Source of the DNA: Amazonocrinis nigriterrae CENA67
GTDB taxonomy: Bacteria; Cyanobacteriota; Cyanobacteriia; Cyanobacteriales; Nostocaceae
Length of the DNA stretch: 33,444 nucleotides
Assembly (NCBI RefSeq): GCF_016056305.1
Contig: NZ_JAECZC010000016.1
Location: 116,225-149,668, forward strand
Direction of reading: 5' to 3'
Positions 15,774 through 23,929 of the stretch are shown here, piece by piece. The position numbers were made by a program, and so were the translations under genes. The notes under the pieces are model-generated. The model had not been told where the DNA came from. It saw only the letters and a list, made by a program, of their open reading frames with translations, and searched no databases. Each line of letters starts with the position of its first letter. Within the stretch, counting starts at the first letter, position 1.

Positions 15774-15790
15774 TATTCCAAGTTGGAATA
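15774..15790. promoter_or_regulatory. 17-bp palindrome, candidate operator
   Basis: TATTCCAA and TTGGAATA are perfect inverted 8-mers around a single G. It lies 68 nt before the ATG of the binding protein gene, a position suited to repressor or activator binding. No second copy was found in the window. Confidence 0.4.
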
Positions 15791-15858
15791 ATTATACATT
15801 TAGCTTTTGAACCCTCCAGATTTTGACGCTCACCTCGATAAAAGAAACAAAACAATCC

Positions 15859-16935
15859 ATGCAAGGTTTAAAAACAAAATTTGAATTTTGTAAACGTCCT
15901 AAAACTACTCGTCGTTCTTTGTTGTTTGCAATAGGTTACTGCCTAGTACTATCCACTACTCTGTGGAGTTGTGATGCACCATCAAATAATAATCAGCAAC
16001 AAGCAGCTACACCAAGTAGTGCCCAAAAGGAAGTAGTGCGTATTGTACGCTCAAAACAACTTTCATCTTTAGCAGTTTTAGAAAAGCAAGGTTCTTTAGA
16101 AAAAAGATTGGAACCTCTGGGTTTTAAGGTGGAATGGTCTGAGTTTGCAGCAGGGCCACAACAGTTAGAAGCTCTAAATGCAGGTTCACTCGACATTGCA
16201 TCAACAGCAGAATCACCTCCTGTATTTGCACAAGCAGCAGGAACGCCCCTTGTATACCTAGCCACTACACCTCCTAATGGTAAAGCAGTTTCCCTTTTAG
16301 TTCCTATCAACTCTTCTATCAAAAGTGTTGCTGAATTAAAGGGTAAAAAAGTTGCTTTCCAAAAAGCATCTATAGGTCATTATCTTTTAGTCAAAGCCGT
16401 AGAAAAAGCGGGACTAAAATTAAGCGATGTGCAGTCAGTTTTCTTACCACCACCAGATGCAAATGTAGCGTTCAGTCAAGGTAAAGTGGATGCTTGGTTT
16501 ATTTGGGATCCATTTGTTACTAGAAATGAACAAAAGAAAGTAGGTCGTGTTGTAATAGATGGCGGTGATTTGCGAGATACTGGCAATTTTTACTCAACTT
16601 CACGCCAGTTTTATCAAGCACACCCTGATGTCATTAAAATATTTCTAGAAGAACTCGAAAAAGCAGAAACTTGGTCTAAGGATCATCGTACTGAAATGGC
16701 ACAAATGCTTGCTCCAGTAACTCAGCTAGATCCGCCTACGCTAGAAATCATGCACGATAAATATGAGTATGGTTTGCGACCAATTACTGAACAAGTTATC
16801 AATAAGCAACAAGAAGTTGCAGAGAAATGGTACAGTCTAGGACTTATCCCCAAGAAGGTGAATGTTAGAGACGGTTTTTTAACACCAGAAGAGTACGCCA
16901 AGATTACTCCTTCGGATGTTTTAGCGAAAAAATAG
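15859..16935 (+). CDS. ssuA: Aliphatic sulfonate ABC transporter substrate-binding lipoprotein
   Basis: A periplasmic solute-binding lipoprotein of the SsuA family. From the ATG at 15859 the signal peptide is positively charged (KRPKTTRRS), then hydrophobic, ending in lipobox LWSC. The frame can be extended 12 codons to a TTG at 15823; I prefer the ATG, but neither start has a convincing ribosome-binding site. The mature part shows the family blocks AAGPQQLEALNAGSLDIAST, AESPPVFAQAAGTPLVYLAT, LKGKKVAFQKASIGHYLLV and PPPDANVAFSQGKVDAWFIWD. It is a close paralogue of the gene at 18099. The TauD-type dioxygenase lies between the two, 196 bp downstream of this gene. The partner ATPase/permease is presumably SsuBC on the far side of the region. 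Confidence 0.9.
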   Translation: MQGLKTKFEFCKRPKTTRRSLLFAIGYCLVLSTTLWSCDAPSNNNQQQAATPSSAQKEVVRIVRSKQLSSLAVLEKQGSLEKRLEPLGFKVEWSEFAAGPQQLEALNAGSLDIASTAESPPVFAQAAGTPLVYLATTPPNGKAVSLLVPINSSIKSVAELKGKKVAFQKASIGHYLLVKAVEKAGLKLSDVQSVFLPPPDANVAFSQGKVDAWFIWDPFVTRNEQKKVGRVVIDGGDLRDTGNFYSTSRQFYQAHPDVIKIFLEELEKAETWSKDHRTEMAQMLAPVTQLDPPTLEIMHDKYEYGLRPITEQVINKQQEVAEKWYSLGLIPKKVNVRDGFLTPEEYAKITPSDVLAKK

Positions 16936-17131
16936 CATCAGAATTCAGGAGTCAGAATTCAGGAATCAGAATAGTTAAAGAATCAGCAGAACATTTGAGA
17001 AATAAATGTACTAATCTGACTAAACTCCTGATCAATTCTGGCTTCTGACTCCTGGGTGTTGAATTCCTACAAAATAGCTTTTTACCTTTTGGTGAATTAC
17101 AAATTGAAATTTACGAAGTCAGGAGAATATA

Positions 17132-17995
17132 ATGCCTAGTTTGACTTTGACAGAATTTAAAATTACTTCTACTGGTGGGCCATTGGGGGCGGTGGTGACT
17201 GGGCTTGATGCTAGTCAACCTGTTGCGCCTGAAGTGATTTTACAACTAAAACAAGCACTGCGCGATCGCCACATTTTAATCTTCAAAGAGCAAAAACTCA
17301 CTGATGAGCAATTGTTGAACTTTGCATTTTACTTTGGCGACCTCTATGTACCACCAGACGATGTTCCAGTATTAGCTTCTCAACCAGGTGTAACTCCGGT
17401 AGTGATTCCCATCTCCAACCTTGACGGCGGCTATACGGGTACTGGAGAACTGGCTTTTCATTCTGACCACCACTGGACTCCTAAGCCTTCTAGCGGTTCG
17501 CTGCTGTATGCTTTGGAAGTACCTTCGCAGGGTGGCGATACTTATTGGTTGAATCTCAATTTGGCTTATGAGACTTTAGATGAAGCAACCAAACAACGGA
17601 TTGCAGATTTGCAGTTGATTACCTATAATCCATTTTTGCGTGATAAGAATGCACCTCGCTCAAAGTACCGTTTAGATCGCAACATTCCTCTAACTAGTCC
17701 TGTATTTCCCCATCCTTTGGTGCGGACACATCCTGAAAGTGGTAAAAAAATCCTCTATTTAGACTATGCAACTGAAGTTGAAGTTGTTGGCTTAGAACCA
17801 CAAGAAGGAGCAGAATTGATTGAACAATTGAGAGAACATCTCAATCAGCCTCGGTTTTACTATCAACACAAATGGTCTGTGGGTGATATTGTCTACTGGG
17901 ATAATCAAGCTACCTTACACTACCGCCAAGCATTTGATCCGAATGAACGTCGTGTGATGAGGCGAGTTAGTCTTGCAGGTAGTCGTCCTTTTTAA
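17132..17995 (+). CDS. TauD/TfdA family Fe(II)/2-oxoglutarate dioxygenase (taurine/alkylsulfonate dioxygenase-like)
   Basis: A 287-residue dioxygenase expected to hydroxylate the carbon bearing the sulfonate, which then releases sulfite, using 2-oxoglutarate, O2 and Fe(II). The metal site is complete: His110 and Asp112 in FHSDHHW and distal His263 in ATLHYRQ. Arg274 (ERRVMRR) is placed to bind 2-oxoglutarate as in E. coli TauD. The start ATG has AGGAG 6 nt upstream (17121-17125). It lies between two SsuA-like binding proteins, so its substrate is probably an imported sulfonate. Taurine specificity cannot be assumed, because TfdA-like relatives act on other acids and on sulfate esters. Together with SsuD it gives two oxygenase routes for desulfonation. 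Confidence 0.92.
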   Translation: MPSLTLTEFKITSTGGPLGAVVTGLDASQPVAPEVILQLKQALRDRHILIFKEQKLTDEQLLNFAFYFGDLYVPPDDVPVLASQPGVTPVVIPISNLDGGYTGTGELAFHSDHHWTPKPSSGSLLYALEVPSQGGDTYWLNLNLAYETLDEATKQRIADLQLITYNPFLRDKNAPRSKYRLDRNIPLTSPVFPHPLVRTHPESGKKILYLDYATEVEVVGLEPQEGAELIEQLREHLNQPRFYYQHKWSVGDIVYWDNQATLHYRQAFDPNERRVMRRVSLAGSRPF

Positions 17996-18050
17996 GTTTT
18001 AGGTTAAAGCCTAAATTTTTAGCTTCCTATCTACCGCGTGCTTTATTCTG

Positions 18051-18069
18051 GAGTGGGTTTTACCCACTC
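18051..18069. repeat. Dispersed hairpin repeat GAGTGGGT / ACCCACTC
   Basis: 8-bp perfect arms with a 3-nt loop, between the dioxygenase and the next binding-protein gene. It may end or attenuate transcription between them. It belongs to the same family as the hairpin at 15330-15351. Confidence 0.6.
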
Positions 18070-18098
18070 TACTTTCTCAACTCTTCTTAATTACGTTA

Positions 18099-19211
18099 AT
18101 GACAATAGCCAATCGAAGCTTAAAAAACTTAATTATCAAAGATAAAACCACAACTAAACCTCAACATATACCGCTATTTATAGCTGCTTGTTCAATAGTA
18201 ACATCAATGTTTTTAGTTAGTTGTGGTGCAGAAAATCAAACTAGTCAAAATCAAATATCTGCTAGTAGTATAAAAGCCAATAATAAATCAGTTTCCAATA
18301 ATACACAAAAACAAGAAGTACGAGTAGTTTACTCTAAGCTCGGTTCTCTTGCAGTTATGAGGAAACAGGGAACTTTAGAAAAAAGCTTGGCAGCTAAGAA
18401 TTTTACGGTAAAGTGGTTGGAATTTGCTGCTGGGCCACAAGCTTTAGAAGCATTAAATGCTGGTTCTCTTGATATTGCAGCTACAGCTGAATCACCTCCT
18501 ATATTTGCTCAAGCAGCAGGTACACCTCTTGTTTATGTAGCGACTACAGCATTTAATGGTCAAGGAGTTTCTTTTTTAGTACCAAAAAATTCCCCTATTA
18601 AAAGTTTTGCTGACTTTAAGGGTAAAAAAGTTTCTTTTCAAAAAGCTTCTATTGCTCACTATGTTTTGTTGAAAGGATTACAAAAAGAAGGTCTTAAACT
18701 CAGCGATGTAAAATCTATTCTTCTCCCGCCTCCAGATGCAAATGTTGCTTTTAGTCAAGGTGGGCTTGATGTTTGGGTAACTTGGGAACCCTACATCACA
18801 AGAGCTGTACAACAAAATATTGGTCGTGTATTCAGAGATGGCCAAGGACTCCAGGATCTAGGAGGCTTTTATTCTACCTCGCGAAAATTTGCTAAAGAAC
18901 ATCCTGAAATTCTCAAAATTTTCCTAGAAGAGCTTTTAAAAGCAGACGAATGGTCTCAGAAAAATCCTGATAAATTAGCAGAACTTGTTTCCCCTGACGT
19001 TGGTATTGATGTTCCTACTCTCAAAAAAATTCAAGCTAAATCAGCATATGGGTTGTTACCAATAACTGAACAAGTTGTTAATAAGCAACAACAAATTGCA
19101 GATTTGTGGTACAGCCAAGGACTTTTACCGAAAAAGGTCAATGTTAAAGATGGCATATTAACCCTAGAAGAATATGCAGCTTTTACACCAAAATCAATTC
19201 AAGCTAAATAG
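18099..19211 (+). CDS. Aliphatic sulfonate ABC transporter substrate-binding lipoprotein (paralogue)
   Basis: A 370-residue SsuA-type lipoprotein with lipobox LVSC (Cys42) after a hydrophobic stretch (IPLFIAACSIVTSMF). The mature domain matches the gene at 15859 almost block for block: FAAGPQALEALNAGSLDIAA, AESPPIFAQAAGTPLVYVAT, FKGKKVSFQKASIAHYVLL, PPPDANVAFSQGGLDVWVTWE and YSTSRKFAKEHPEILKIFLEE. Differences at ligand-side positions (for example KVDAWFIWDPFVTR versus GLDVWVTWEPYITR) suggest a different sulfonate preference. It lies 103 bp after the dioxygenase and 123 bp before a third paralogue. A recent duplication with the dioxygenase gene caught between the copies is the simplest history. 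Confidence 0.9.
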   Translation: MTIANRSLKNLIIKDKTTTKPQHIPLFIAACSIVTSMFLVSCGAENQTSQNQISASSIKANNKSVSNNTQKQEVRVVYSKLGSLAVMRKQGTLEKSLAAKNFTVKWLEFAAGPQALEALNAGSLDIAATAESPPIFAQAAGTPLVYVATTAFNGQGVSFLVPKNSPIKSFADFKGKKVSFQKASIAHYVLLKGLQKEGLKLSDVKSILLPPPDANVAFSQGGLDVWVTWEPYITRAVQQNIGRVFRDGQGLQDLGGFYSTSRKFAKEHPEILKIFLEELLKADEWSQKNPDKLAELVSPDVGIDVPTLKKIQAKSAYGLLPITEQVVNKQQQIADLWYSQGLLPKKVNVKDGILTLEEYAAFTPKSIQAK

Positions 19212-19334
19212 TTCACGACTGAAGTTAGAGCTAAATGTCTATTAATAAATTTTAGCTTTCGGCAAAAATTAGGCAATTTCAAATAAAATTAATTGCTTAA
19301 AGTAATTCAAAAACTGTATGGATATTATTAAAAA

Positions 19335-20399
19335 ATGTTTACCAATTCCATCAAAAATCAATCAATATTAATTCGTCGGTTAGCATTATGTATAATGCCT
19401 AGTTTTTTGGCTTTATCTACTACCTTAATTAGTTGTAGTTCAACCAGCCATAAAGCAGATATAGTAGGGGAAAAAGCTGTAAGCATTAAAACAAAAGTTT
19501 TGCGAATGGGATATCAAAGTTCTGGTGATATTGTAAGAGTAAGGGGAGTTTTAGAAAAACGTTTGTCACCTTTGGGTATCAAAGTAGAGTGGGCGCAATT
19601 TGCCCAAGGCCCGCAACTCATGGAAGCGATGAATGTCGGCAAAATTGATGTAGGTTCAGTAGGGGAAACTCCTCCCATCTTTGCCCAAGCTGCTGGTGCA
19701 AGAATTGTTTATCTTGCTGGTAGAAGACTTACTCAAAATTCAGGTGCAGGAAGTGCTATTGTTGTCCCTAAAGGTTCTCCAATTAAAACTTTAGCTGGAA
19801 TTAAAGGTCAGAAAGTAGTCTTTCAAAAAGGTTCTGCTTCTCACTATTTCATTATTCAAGCTTTGAAAGAAGTAAGCTTAAAATATAGTGATATCCAAGT
19901 TTTGAGTATGCCTAATGTCGAAGCTCGTGGTGCGTTTATTCAGGGGACTATTCCAGTTTGGGTTACAGGTGATCCTCACTTAGCTTTAGTAGAAAAACTC
20001 CACGGTGCGCGTGTGCTAAGAGATGCTAAAAATATTGGTACTCCAGGTGGATATTATGTAGGAACACGCGAGTTTGCTAAAGACAATCCCGAATTAGTTC
20101 GGATTATCTTAGAAGAGATTGATAAAAACGGTCAATGGGCTGAAGCAAACCGTAAGGAAGTCGCTAAGTTAGTAGCACCGATACTCAAAATTGATCTGCC
20201 TATTCAAGAGATAATTTCTGGACGTTCCAATTTTCGATTGAAAGGAATTACACCAGAATTGATGAAAGACCAACAACGTATTGCAGATTTATTTTATAAT
20301 GAAAAAATATTGCCTAAAAAGATTGATGTTCAAGAAGCGCTGTTAACACCTAAAGAATATGCAGCTATTACTCCCCCAACACTCATTAGTGAAAAGTAA
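19335..20399 (+). CDS. Aliphatic sulfonate ABC transporter substrate-binding lipoprotein (divergent paralogue)
   Basis: A 354-residue binding protein of the same family with lipobox LISC (Cys34). Conserved blocks are FAQGPQLMEAMNVGKIDVGSV, GETPPIFAQAAGARIVYLAG, IKGQKVVFQKGSASHYFII and YYVGTREFAKDNPELVRIILEE. It departs from the other two in the central region: MPNVEARGAFIQGTIPVWVTGDPHLA replaces LPPPDANVAFSQG. This should change the ligand pocket. It is the last gene of the binding protein - dioxygenase - binding protein - binding protein run. After it comes a stretch of CTGATGACTG-type repeats and a small membrane-protein gene. Confidence 0.9.
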   Translation: MFTNSIKNQSILIRRLALCIMPSFLALSTTLISCSSTSHKADIVGEKAVSIKTKVLRMGYQSSGDIVRVRGVLEKRLSPLGIKVEWAQFAQGPQLMEAMNVGKIDVGSVGETPPIFAQAAGARIVYLAGRRLTQNSGAGSAIVVPKGSPIKTLAGIKGQKVVFQKGSASHYFIIQALKEVSLKYSDIQVLSMPNVEARGAFIQGTIPVWVTGDPHLALVEKLHGARVLRDAKNIGTPGGYYVGTREFAKDNPELVRIILEEIDKNGQWAEANRKEVAKLVAPILKIDLPIQEIISGRSNFRLKGITPELMKDQQRIADLFYNEKILPKKIDVQEALLTPKEYAAITPPTLISEK

Positions 20400-20657
20400 A
20401 AGAATTTGAAGAAATAAATGATTTGTTGACTGATGACTGTTGACTGCTGACTGTCAGTATGGAACAATTACAAGCTAATATTTTTTATTGGTCAGCCCCT
20501 AGAGACTGATCAAGGATGAAAAATGAAGGTTACAATTTTACTACTTGATAGTACCTGAGTATGTGGAGCGATCGCTCAATGAGTTAGAATCAACATCAAG
20601 TATTATGGAACCTGTCTACGCTATAAGTAGAGTCAGTTGCACGCGGGGAATGAAAAA

Positions 20658-20933
20658 ATGAGGGTTTGGCTTGCCTGCTTTTTGGTACTGTTCGCCTTGG
20701 CAGAACTGTTTGATTGGTTACAAGAATTTAATCTGCCATTGCCTATCTATATTTTGGGAGGAGCTTTTTTAGCAGTTGCTTCTAACTATGACAAGATTAT
20801 TGGCTCTTATTTTACTGATGCAACCATCGATGCATCACCCAAACAACCCCAGTTAGATTTACCAACTCAATCTCCTCACTCGATTTCTTTTACAATAGCT
20901 AATCCTGTGAAAGATGCTCAAGAATCTGAGTAA
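20658..20933 (+). CDS. Small two-helix membrane protein, unknown function
   Basis: A 91-residue protein from the ATG at 20658, preceded by a GGGGAA purine stretch. The frame can be extended seven codons to a TTG at 20637. Two hydrophobic segments are visible: VWLACFLVLFALAEL (about 3-17) and PIYILGGAFLAVAS (about 29-42). They are joined by an acidic/aromatic turn (FDWLQEFNLP). A polar C-terminal tail of about 45 residues rich in Pro, Ser and Gln follows. I do not recognise a named family. It sits alone between the sulfonate genes and the scytonemin regulators, converging on the response-regulator gene, so context says little about its role. Confidence 0.65.
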   Translation: MRVWLACFLVLFALAELFDWLQEFNLPLPIYILGGAFLAVASNYDKIIGSYFTDATIDASPKQPQLDLPTQSPHSISFTIANPVKDAQESE

Positions 20934-21061
20934 CAGGACTATTTACTTTCAAGTTGCGATATTGGCAAGAAGCGGGGGAGAGGGGGTGCAGGGGTGCAGA
21001 GGGGATGAGGAAGAATTATTAATGCCGATGCTAACAGTCATCAGTCATCATTTGTATGAAG

Positions 21062-21934
21062 TTATCCCTGTTTTACCAAAGTGCCTTGATGCTGTTTGCG
21101 CCAAGCATCGGGTGGTAAGCCGTGATGTTGACGAAACTGGCGAGAGAAATGACAGACACTTTGATAGCCTAGTTCTGTAGCAATTTGCTCGACTGTCTGG
21201 TTATGATTTTGGAGTAAAGAACGCGCTCCCGCCATGCGGCGTTTGACAATCCAGTTGTTTACAGTCTCTCCTGTCTGTCTTGCTACTCGGTTAGTTAAGT
21301 AAGCTGCTGAGTAACCAACTGCAACAGCAACATCAGATAAAGTAATTCCTTGGTGATAATAGGCTTCGATAAAGTCGAAAACTTCTTTTAATTGGGGATC
21401 GCTGGGAAAGGTAAACTGATCAGAGGGAATCGCTTCATTAATGTTTTGTGCGATCGCTGAAGTTGGAACTACAGACACTGGCTTTGTCGGTTTGTCTAAG
21501 CCAGTGGCGCACCAGTTTTGGAAATTAGCTTGCTTTCGCAGTCGGCTTTTGATCGCTCTAAGCAATTCTTCTATTGTAGAGGGTTTAGTCACATAATCAT
21601 CTGCTCCTAAGTCCATGCCTTTGCGAATAGATGCTCTAGTATCACTCCCAGTCAGAAAAATGAAAGGAATAATTGCTGTCAGAGGATTTTGACGCAACGT
21701 AGCTAAAACACTGTAGCCATCCATTTTAGGCATCACAATATCGCAAATCACCAAATCGGGTAAATACTGTTGTGCTTGCTGGATACCAACAAGACCGTTT
21801 TCAGCAGTTATCACATCAAAGCCTTTTGTTTGGAGACCTTTTAAGAAAAGATTGCGGGTAACTGCATCATCTTCAATTACAAGAATTTTTTTTGCTGAGT
21901 TGTGTATCATTTCTATACAACCATAACTTTTCAT
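21062..21934 (-). CDS. Two-component response regulator, receiver plus AraC-type DNA-binding domain (scytonemin locus regulator)
   Basis: A 290-residue regulator. The receiver domain spans about 15-130, with acidic pocket EDD (21-23), phosphoacceptor Asp65 in VICDIVMPKMDG, the conserved Thr in FLTGSD and the Lys in YVTKPS. A linker leads to an AraC/XylS helix-turn-helix domain (about 185-285) with LSDVAVAVGYSAAYLTNRVARQTG and TVEQIATELGYQSVCHFSRQF. I used the ATG at 21934; another ATG at 21910 also fits. It lies 18 bp downstream of the sensor kinase and probably shares its transcript. From memory, the equivalent N. punctiforme pair (NpF1277/NpF1278) lies in the same place and its regulator is needed for scytonemin production. 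The close match in type and position makes activation of scyA-F the likely role. Confidence 0.9.
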   Translation of the reverse strand: MKSYGCIEMIHNSAKKILVIEDDAVTRNLFLKGLQTKGFDVITAENGLVGIQQAQQYLPDLVICDIVMPKMDGYSVLATLRQNPLTAIIPFIFLTGSDTRASIRKGMDLGADDYVTKPSTIEELLRAIKSRLRKQANFQNWCATGLDKPTKPVSVVPTSAIAQNINEAIPSDQFTFPSDPQLKEVFDFIEAYYHQGITLSDVAVAVGYSAAYLTNRVARQTGETVNNWIVKRRMAGARSLLQNHNQTVEQIATELGYQSVCHFSRQFRQHHGLPPDAWRKQHQGTLVKQG

Positions 21935-21952
21935 CAAGATGACTAATGACTG

Positions 21953-23929
21953 TCACTCCACTAATGGCAGCATCACAGTAAATGTACTACCCACACCAAC
22001 TTCACTTTCTACAGTGACTTGACCACCATGTAAGTCCACAAGGGTTTTGAGAATTGATAACCCTAATCCGGTGCCAGGTATATTATCGACGTTACTACCT
22101 CTATAGAATGGCTCAAATAGTCGTTGTTGATCTACTACCGGAATGCCTATTCCTCTATCTTTGACCTGGAAAATGATATCTTCATCCTGGCAAGAAAGGT
22201 AAAAATCAACTGTACTATTGGATGGAGAATACTTAGTTGCATTTTCCAGCAAATTCTCCAAAATCGGCTCTAGCAATTTTTGATCTATCCAGGCTGTTAG
22301 AGAATTCAGTTGACTGACAAAATTGATTGGCTTTTGGCTAATATTCATCTGCATTTGTGCCACTAAATTATGACAGAACTGGACTATTTCTAGCGGTTGT
22401 GGCTCAAAGTTGAGTTTTGCTGCTTCTGCTTTCGAGAATAACAAAATATCATCCAACATCTGGCTGATTTGTTTGGTGGCTATTTCAACATGATCGAGTA
22501 ATGGTTGTATTTTTTTCTCTGTGCGTTTGTCTACTTGTTCTTTTATTAAGCTATTAGAGAATGAAACTATATTTAGTGGAGTACGGAATTGATGGCAGAC
22601 CATAGAAAGAAAACTTGCTCTGAGTTCGCTCAGTTGTTTGGCTTGTTCTAAAGCCTGGTTAAGATCTGATTCTGCATATTTATAATCAGTAATATCAATT
22701 CCTGTAATTAATTCGATTTGGTGTCCTCCGAAATCTAGCACACCTTCAAGTTGTGCCACCGCACAAGCTAGCCAGCGTTCGATGCCGTTTTTTGTCAGAA
22801 TACACATTTCGTGATATTCAAAGTTACCTGCTTCGCTTTGCTTGCGTACCTGCCTGCGTTTTTTGCTCTTGATAAGTCGGCGAATATCAAAGCCGTTTAG
22901 TAGTTCCGCTTTTGTGTAGCCGGTAAGTTGCTCCACCGCCGGATTTACATAGCATAGACGCGTGCCTCGAATCAAAAAAGTGCTGGCATCTGTTGTTTCT
23001 GCCAAAGTCCGAAATCTCGATTCGTTCAACCGCAATGCTTCTTCAGTGCGTTTGGAATCAGTAATATCCCAAATGCTCCATACTCTACCAATAATTTGGT
23101 CACCTAACCAGTGGGGTTTGGAGTAGTGTGCAAACACCCTGCCATCCTTCAACTCTAAAATCTCGTAACTCTCGAAATCAGATTGGCTGGAAACTTCCCA
23201 AATCAGCCGTGCAAAGGTTTCTGGGTCTTTTAGTTGGCTCTCAAAAAAGGCTTTGCACCGAGGGCATTTTTTGGATAGCACCAGTGACTCTGGAATCTGC
23301 CACATCTCCAGAAATTTCTGATTCAAACTCAGAATATCACCATCAAAGTTAACTGCAACTATACCGATGGCAGTAGATTCAAGGGTAGAGCAAAGTAAAG
23401 ATAAAGATGTTCCTAGTTCTGCCTCCTTTTTCTTGAGCTGAGTAACTTCTTGTTGAAGATGGTTTTTAGCTTCCCGCAATTCATCAATCCACTTTTGCAC
23501 GCTCAACTCTACGATTTCATCACTCTTCTCACGCACAAAGGCACAGCCAAACTCCTTGCCTCGGTATTGTACATAGGTAACGGATATTTCCACCAAAAAT
23601 AACCGACCTGCCTTTGTCCGATAGCGAGATTTAAAGGTGAGAGGCTTTTGTAAGGCTGTTTTGACCAGAGATCGCCATTGTTCAGACCAATTGTGCAGTG
23701 CAAAGTCTATATCTACGTCATGCAGTGTCATGGCTAGTAATTCCTCACGGGAATACTCCAACATACGACAAGTTGCATCGTTGACGTAGAGAAACTGTGC
23801 GTTTGCTCCTAGACAAAAGGCAGCATCTACACACTGATTGATGAGGAAATGACCAAATTCCAACTCTAATTCTGGCTGTAGTGGCCGTTGAGAGTTGGAT
23901 TGAATTAACGTATAGTCGTCAGGATTCAT
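21953..23929 (-). CDS. Soluble multi-PAS sensor histidine kinase (scytonemin locus)
   Basis: A 658-residue kinase without transmembrane segments, so it senses an internal signal. Domains in order: PAS 1 (about 29-138), a short coiled coil (about 145-172), PAS 2 (about 178-293), PAS 3 (about 302-418), HisKA with phosphoacceptor His446 in SMVCHQFRTPLN, and HATPase_c. In the HATPase the N box is NLLENATKYSP (about 559-569), the G1 box DRGIGIP (591-597) and the G2 box GTGLGLS (619-625). PAS 2 carries an unusual CPRC pair (222-225). No chromophore-binding GAF domain or LOV motif (NCRFLQ) is present, so UV sensing, if any, would be indirect. The gene faces away from scyA across about 1.1 kb. Confidence 0.92.
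   Translation of the reverse strand: MNPDDYTLIQSNSQRPLQPELELEFGHFLINQCVDAAFCLGANAQFLYVNDATCRMLEYSREELLAMTLHDVDIDFALHNWSEQWRSLVKTALQKPLTFKSRYRTKAGRLFLVEISVTYVQYRGKEFGCAFVREKSDEIVELSVQKWIDELREAKNHLQQEVTQLKKKEAELGTSLSLLCSTLESTAIGIVAVNFDGDILSLNQKFLEMWQIPESLVLSKKCPRCKAFFESQLKDPETFARLIWEVSSQSDFESYEILELKDGRVFAHYSKPHWLGDQIIGRVWSIWDITDSKRTEEALRLNESRFRTLAETTDASTFLIRGTRLCYVNPAVEQLTGYTKAELLNGFDIRRLIKSKKRRQVRKQSEAGNFEYHEMCILTKNGIERWLACAVAQLEGVLDFGGHQIELITGIDITDYKYAESDLNQALEQAKQLSELRASFLSMVCHQFRTPLNIVSFSNSLIKEQVDKRTEKKIQPLLDHVEIATKQISQMLDDILLFSKAEAAKLNFEPQPLEIVQFCHNLVAQMQMNISQKPINFVSQLNSLTAWIDQKLLEPILENLLENATKYSPSNSTVDFYLSCQDEDIIFQVKDRGIGIPVVDQQRLFEPFYRGSNVDNIPGTGLGLSILKTLVDLHGGQVTVESEVGVGSTFTVMLPLVE

Larger units (their letters stand above)
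15194..15858. other. Intergenic region with several hairpins upstream of a binding-protein gene
   Basis: From left to right: a GCGTTCTTTGCGTCCTTTGCGG dispersed repeat (about 15258-15280); hairpin GGAGTGGG/CCCACTCC (15330-15351); hairpin AGGGTGG/CCACCCT (15407-15427); A/T-rich DNA; two adjacent strong hairpins at 15606-15670; and the palindrome TATTCCAA-G-TTGGAATA at 15774-15790, shortly before the binding-protein start. The gene start there is ambiguous (TTG 15823 or ATG 15859). Confidence 0.5.

Noticed and set aside
20914-21180. 88-codon plus-strand frame overlapping the small membrane protein and the response regulator
   Set aside because: Its second half is antisense to the well-supported AraC domain and its middle is a G-rich repeat.
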